From an uncultured Lachnospiraceae bacterium (GTDB taxonomy: Bacteria > Bacillota > Clostridia > Lachnospirales > Lachnospiraceae): a stretch of DNA of 64,000 nucleotides. How positions within the stretch are numbered: position 1 is the first letter of the stretch; each line of letters starts with the position of its first letter. This document shows positions 63,001 through 64,000 of the stretch, one piece after another. Made by a program: the position numbers and the translations under genes. The stretch is taken from contig CASWRE010000015.1 in the NCBI GenBank assembly GCA_949471785.1, forward strand, positions 1-64,000. Direction: 5' to 3'. The notes below the pieces were generated by a model. The model did no database searches and was not told the origin of the DNA. It saw nothing but the letters and a program-made list of their open reading frames with translations.

Positions 63001-63051
63001 GATGCGCTGGACGGACTGGGCTTCTTCTCAGAGCGGGAAAGGGAAATGTAA
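54016..63051 (+). CDS. Three-module NRPS with terminal reductase (A-T-C-A-T-C-A-T-R)
   Basis: The 3011-residue synthetase contains A1 (about 10-480; YTSGSTGNPKG at 135), T1 (GGDSI, Ser512), C1 (about 569-990; HHIISDG, His694-695) and A2 (about 1000-1490; YTSGTTGTPKG at 1153). These are followed by T2 (GLTSLSA, Ser1538), C2 (about 1600-2020; HHIIFDG, His1725-1726), A3 (about 2030-2510; YTSGSTGKPKG at 2175), T3 (GGTSL, Ser2561) and a reductase (from about 2640; TGATGFLG, YGHSK with Tyr2804 and Lys2808). There is no starter condensation, epimerase or thioesterase domain. NAD(P)H-dependent release should give an aldehyde or alcohol that might cyclise. By alignment A2 and A3 have the amino-binding Asp (1199, 2225), but A1 has Val181. 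No phosphopantetheinyl transferase is seen in the window. Confidence 0.95.
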   Translation: MELFLNQWKENVKKYGSRPAIIDRDGKRETTYGELDNLSGRICTALKKKGVGKGYIIPVCLERRMEFLAAELGILKSGGAFAALSPEYPEERVAYILKDCGAPFLLNDDFLEEALGEPFSEAEEAEDADGAFAVYTSGSTGNPKGILHSHRSLAEAVERHRALFLPEESDIQLSCASFSFVAMIIDIYTPLSTGQAVHILPEEKRKDVRQIERYIRQHGITMAFISPQMLRNFHSPGPSLRLVITGSERVSRMAGRGYRLLNTYGCSETAAVVAAFEVDREYENTPIGKAGSGIRLLLLDQEGKEVPPGEEGELCVAGHIAHGYINLPEQTEKAFARREDGTILFHTNDICRMLPDGNLVYVNRRDWMVKINGQRVETGEIEVLMGQVPFVKTAVVKGFQNQYGQTYLCGYFQMEKEASKEHPEEELRRRLAEKLPDYMIPKFFVQVEHFPLNQNGKLNRLALQAPDVSNFRKDYEEPRTECERAVCGGFEQVLGIRPVGRKDDFFALGGDSIQAVMLLACLEKYGVTAAEILRYKTPEKIAAVCGGAENAASQEDIYGDIPEDKKEWYPLTDSQMGVFLECASNPQSTMYNIPVCFRIPAGADWKRWKEAAERMASRYPVLFVSIERRQGEQTYSMALHDRGGWEIPVYEAEESEMDALKKEFVRPFDLGRGPLFRMAIYRTEESIYLLSDMHHIISDGASVAVFFDGVRKIYEGKEPEAEGLSQFDLSLCEERLKDTAAYKKAREYFEKRLAGLEVDSVPVFDMPEDPEALDHPAGRICSYLGEILGQEETEWFAGKIGVTESTLFLGAFAYALAKYNGQTEVLFGSVNNGRRDLRLKRTMGMLVRTLPVYVQIEEEKTVTEYLQELQQDFFETMNHDCCSFEELAGRYQVTSDILFVYQAETLNGMNTEQGLIPMETVETGSSLANLAVHVFKKDGSYEIHLEYRSDVYLERTARALMSLMVKALEGFRDCGHLRDIPLVSSEELMVLDSYHGRRTAYDRRLTVPELFRLQAKKTPEHTAVIFKEKRFSYREIDRLSDGVAVYISRLGIGKEQVVSILIPRGEYMPIASLGAMKAGAVYQPLDPEYPPERLAFMMEDAQTELLIADESLLGLVPRYKGKVLLTKEILHLPAEGAEEIPAPLPEDTYILLYTSGTTGTPKGCMLSHGNLAAFCNWYRRYYRVEEDSVVSAYASYGFDANMMDTYPVLTGGGTLCIIPEEMRLELQKLNEYLIQEKVTHAFMTTQVGRQFALEMENHCLKYLLTGGETLVPVRAASDFEFYNCYGPTECTILTTVYPVDKDREYENIPIGRPLDNLEVYVVDKQMRRLPAGAVGELCVAGYQVSKGYLNRPEQTAKVYTPNCFTDREGYERVYHTGDDVRFLADGNIQFMGRRDGQVKIRGFRIELSEVEAVIRRFPGIQDVTVTAYDAAAGGKAIAAYLVSEDTVAIQKLRDFIMEEKPPYMVPSAIMQIDRIPLNQNMKVDKRALPAPVTQEETCREAVRPMSLLEEELAQIVKKILGHEEFSVETNLLYAGLTSLSAIMLAVEIEKEYQVELEVKQMMRQCSILSLENAVYQALRTRPGTETKESREEDGREAEDYPLTQTQLGVYYDAVKRPEDMAYNIPALFRFPRSVSGETLAEAAWQVLEAHPYVNTCIRYRAGELRQMPGGKSGTGKSIPVLSMTEEELKEYGASYVKPFDLTRDTLYRIVVVQTEISTCLLADFHHIIFDGASLNLFLAQTARACEGKLPEKETFTYFDFALQERRLEGGEHYREGQAFFENMLGDYEHASCLTPDLQGKEKDGKKAECAAPCSGEETEKFCQTYGVTPAHLFLAGTFYTLARYTGSPQLYISTISNGRADLKLHGSMGMFVKTLPLMGNIAGDKTALAFVREVRQMFLDVVSYEDYPFTKIAADYGFTPEIMYACQLGVVEEQRVGGEAVQIESMESDRPKFKVSVHIEERNGEPSVCLQYNDALYSRERMEQLAQSIAVCVSRMIANPYGFLKEISLVTEGQRRILDGFSVSAQTSTESLSFHGVFERQAAVSQRKTALIAADGRWSYESLDREMNRVANGLIRRGFRPGDTAVVLLPRLGRQIMAMYGVMKAGGAYIPCDPEYPPERVLQITKDSCASFIITTQERVGFYENAVDIEALLACRDDKNPQIAVGEEDLAYLIYTSGSTGKPKGVMISHRGIVNYVRNHEANSHVHACVTDGHVMVSVTTVSFDMSLKETAVALCNGLTLALADEEQANHPVRLAELIKETQGDIFNATPSRMLQYMESETFCQALAGCRVVMSGGEAYSMQLLEKLKQVTSARIFNTYGPTEITVSSNACELTGRDRITAGRPLLNYVEYIADSDGNLLPPGVTGELYVGGPGVAAGYHGLPEMTAERFAEFRGMRVYKTGDYAKWTPEGEVVILGRTDNQVKLRGLRIELEEVEQAILGCPAIRQVVVLIRDIAGTEHLCAYYTADEAVSPEALRELLKSSLTRYMIPDAYMQLERFPMTPNGKIDRKALPEACLAGSGEYRAPKTETERIFCRIFAEVLHMDRVGREDDFFEIGGTSLAVTGVIIAATEEGFEITFGDVFTHATPRALAEMFQEEDVSASSGLEDLSQYDYGDIERVLEHNTFEVFREGKEQPIGNILLTGATGFLGIHMLREFLESECGKVYCLLRKGRYSSVEERLKSLLFYYFENTYEELFQSRLYTVEGDVTDAAVFDRMAETALDIHTVVNCAANVKHFSAGTDIEDVNVGGVLHAIDFCEKTGSRLIHISTTSVSGFSVGNVPPADTVMNEQMLYFGQALDTKYGHSKFLAERAVLGAVSRGLRAKIMRVGNLSARDEDGEFQMNFSTNSFVGRLKSYELIGRFPYSMMDVTAEMAPIDSTAKAILTLARTPEPCCVFHPYNNHSIYMGDIIYAMKEYGMDITLSEDEEYERALEEAKRDPEKAKVLSSMIAYQNMGHGKRTTGIAKENDYTMKVLYRMGYHWPTTSREYVGKLVDALDGLGFFSEREREM

Positions 63052-63146
63052 ACCGCTTAATTGATACAAAGGAGATGAACAGAATAGCAGGAAAACTGCT
63101 GAAAACAAGGGGTTCCGACACATGGGGGGTCAGAGAATCAAGGATG

Positions 63147-63175
63147 GGCGCAGATTATTTATCTGCGCCGTCTTT
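63147..63175 (+). terminator. Terminator after the NRPS gene
   Basis: Stem GGCGCAGAT (63147-63155), loop TATTT, stem ATCTGCGCC (63161-63169), then GTCTTTT. It overlaps the 3' end of the convergent HTH gene. Confidence 0.75.
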
Positions 63176-63628
63176 TGAGAAAGGACTTTCCACGCCGTTT
63201 TCGGCCAAAAATATGTCAACCTCTGTAACATTTTTATAGTTTTGATTGATACACACAATGATGCCGGCGTCGGCAGGATTTTTGGGATGAAGTTCGGAAC
63301 ATCCAGCCAGGGAAAGGGCTTTTTGCGTTTCTCTGAGATTCATATGCGCCCCGATACAAAGAGCCGTCAATTTGTATTTTGACGGATTTTTTCTGCCGTC
63401 ACAGATATGATAGACATAGTTTTTGCTCAGGTTCGAGTCGCGTATGATAGAGGGGATGGTGACGTCCTGGCGATGCGACATATAGTCGCTGATGAAATCC
63501 TTTAGTGAGGCGAATGTTTTTTCTTCCTTCAGCTCGTTTAAAAAGGTTTGATAGGACTTCTTCCCCTGAGAGATGTGTTCCAGTTCTTGAAATAAAATGG
63601 TGGTGCGCGTTTCCTTTTTTACGTTCAT
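63155..63628 (-). CDS. HTH (lambda-repressor-like) regulator paired with a kinase
   Basis: The 157-residue protein has an internal HTH region (about 65-115). DSNLSKNYVYHICDGRKNPS resembles a recognition helix of the XRE fold, followed by KLTALCIGAHMNLRETQKAL. The start at 63628 is supported by AAGGAG. In-frame codons further upstream (to 63748) would run through the promoter region. It is divergent from a Ser/Thr kinase gene, 126 bp away. Small regulators next to such kinases are usual phosphorylation targets or controllers. Whether it affects the NRPS is unknown. Confidence 0.72.
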   Translation of the reverse strand: MNVKKETRTTILFQELEHISQGKKSYQTFLNELKEEKTFASLKDFISDYMSHRQDVTIPSIIRDSNLSKNYVYHICDGRKNPSKYKLTALCIGAHMNLRETQKALSLAGCSELHPKNPADAGIIVCINQNYKNVTEVDIFLAENGVESPFSKDGADK

Positions 63629-63754
63629 AGATAACTCCTTTTTGTGTATAATGGTAACAGTTCGGTTTGTCTGAGCGGATATATAATGGTGAAAATGCCT
63701 GTTAGAATCTATGATAAAGGAACAGGGCCGGAATGACAAGGGAGACAAACGATT

Positions 63755-64000
63755 ATGACATTAGAAGAACAGTGCAGATTATCTTATTATAAAAAGATAG
63801 CGGATATCGGCGCGCATAAAAATGTATATCTTGTTCAGCATGTGGAGACAAATCGGATCTTTATAAAGAAAGAGCAGAAAATTTATAACCGGGAAGTATA
63901 TGAATATCTGCAAACCTGCGGAAATCAGCATATTCCGAAAATATTTGAATGTGTGGAAGATAAGGGAACGCTGATTATCATAGAAGAGTACATACAGGGA
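63755..64000 (+). CDS. Hanks-type Ser/Thr protein kinase, N-terminal part
   Basis: Eighty-two codons are present before the window ends. The reading MTLEEQCRLSYYKKIADIGA and the following VYLVQHVETNRIFIKKEQ fit the N-lobe of eukaryotic-like kinases, with IFIKK as the candidate ATP-binding lysine strand. EVYEYLQTCGNQHIPKIFE and IIIEEYIQG fit helix C and the hinge. A glycine-rich loop is weak (IADIGAHKNVY). AAGGGAG precedes the ATG. The catalytic loop lies outside the window. Confidence 0.75.
   Translation, partial: MTLEEQCRLSYYKKIADIGAHKNVYLVQHVETNRIFIKKEQKIYNREVYEYLQTCGNQHIPKIFECVEDKGTLIIIEEYIQG

Noticed and set aside
63076-63240. Possible 54-codon peptide gene after the NRPS (MNRIAGKLLKTRG...)
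   Set aside because: The AAAGGAG sequence abuts the ATG with no spacing, the frame runs through the terminator stem and is antisense to the HTH gene; not supported.

Overview
The window looks like chromosomal DNA from a Gram-positive gut clostridium, most likely in or near Lachnospiraceae. Supporting signs are strong AGGAGG-type ribosome binding sites, sigma-A promoters with TTGAAN / TATAAT boxes, two GHKL-kinase / LytTR-regulator pairs, an FMN riboswitch in front of a RibU-type ECF transporter, a CspB-like S8 protease and a Zn-dependent phospholipase C-like protein. The genus cannot be fixed from sequence alone. No rRNA, tRNA, CRISPR array, integrase or transposase was seen.

Region 1 (1-17.3 kb) is ordinary chromosome: low-molecular-weight tyrosine phosphatase, a UMF1-type MFS transporter, Tex, an acidic repeat protein, a first LytTR two-component system, a nucleotidyltransferase/HEPN toxin-antitoxin-like pair preceded by the broken 5' end of a second copy, FMN riboswitch plus RibU, an SsuABC/TauABC-type importer ending in its own LacI-family regulator, a NUDIX hydrolase and an S8 protease.

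Region 2 (17.3-32.4 kb) is a defence island. One tightly coupled plus-strand operon starts from a near-perfect promoter and encodes a small HTH protein, a C5-cytosine methyltransferase, a SNF2 helicase (DrmD-like), a type III Mod-like adenine methyltransferase, a type III Res-like helicase-nuclease, DrmA, DrmB (DUF1998), DrmC (PLD) and a Vsr endonuclease. This is the DISARM core merged with a complete type III-like Mod/Res pair, a cytosine methylase and its repair nuclease. A 14-codon remnant of an S8 protease C-terminus lies past the far end of the island, opposite the intact S8 gene at the near end. SbcD and SbcC follow.

Region 3 (36.9-63.2 kb) is a secondary-metabolite locus. A second LytTR two-component system is transcribed away from a plus-strand run of twelve genes. 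LytTR-like direct repeats sit upstream of a promoter with a weak -35. The run contains a complete partner-switching set (STAS antagonist, PP2C phosphatase, RsbW-like ATPase), an amino-acid-type ABC importer, two MATE exporters, a GH3-family ligase, a secreted propeller-like protein, a membrane acyltransferase, a PaaK-like ligase and a 3011-residue NRPS with order A-T-C-A-T-C-A-T-R. All three transport systems carry a C-terminal domain resembling the RsbW-type ATPase, on the ABC ATPase and on both MATE proteins. This suggests that transport is regulated by the same switch that belongs to the operon. The NRPS should release a reduced (aldehyde or alcohol) product with three building blocks, the first probably not an alpha-amino acid.

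The window ends with an HTH regulator divergent from a truncated Hanks-type kinase. A small hairpin repeat occurs three times; one copy is flanked by an 8-bp direct repeat and has replaced the end of a gene.
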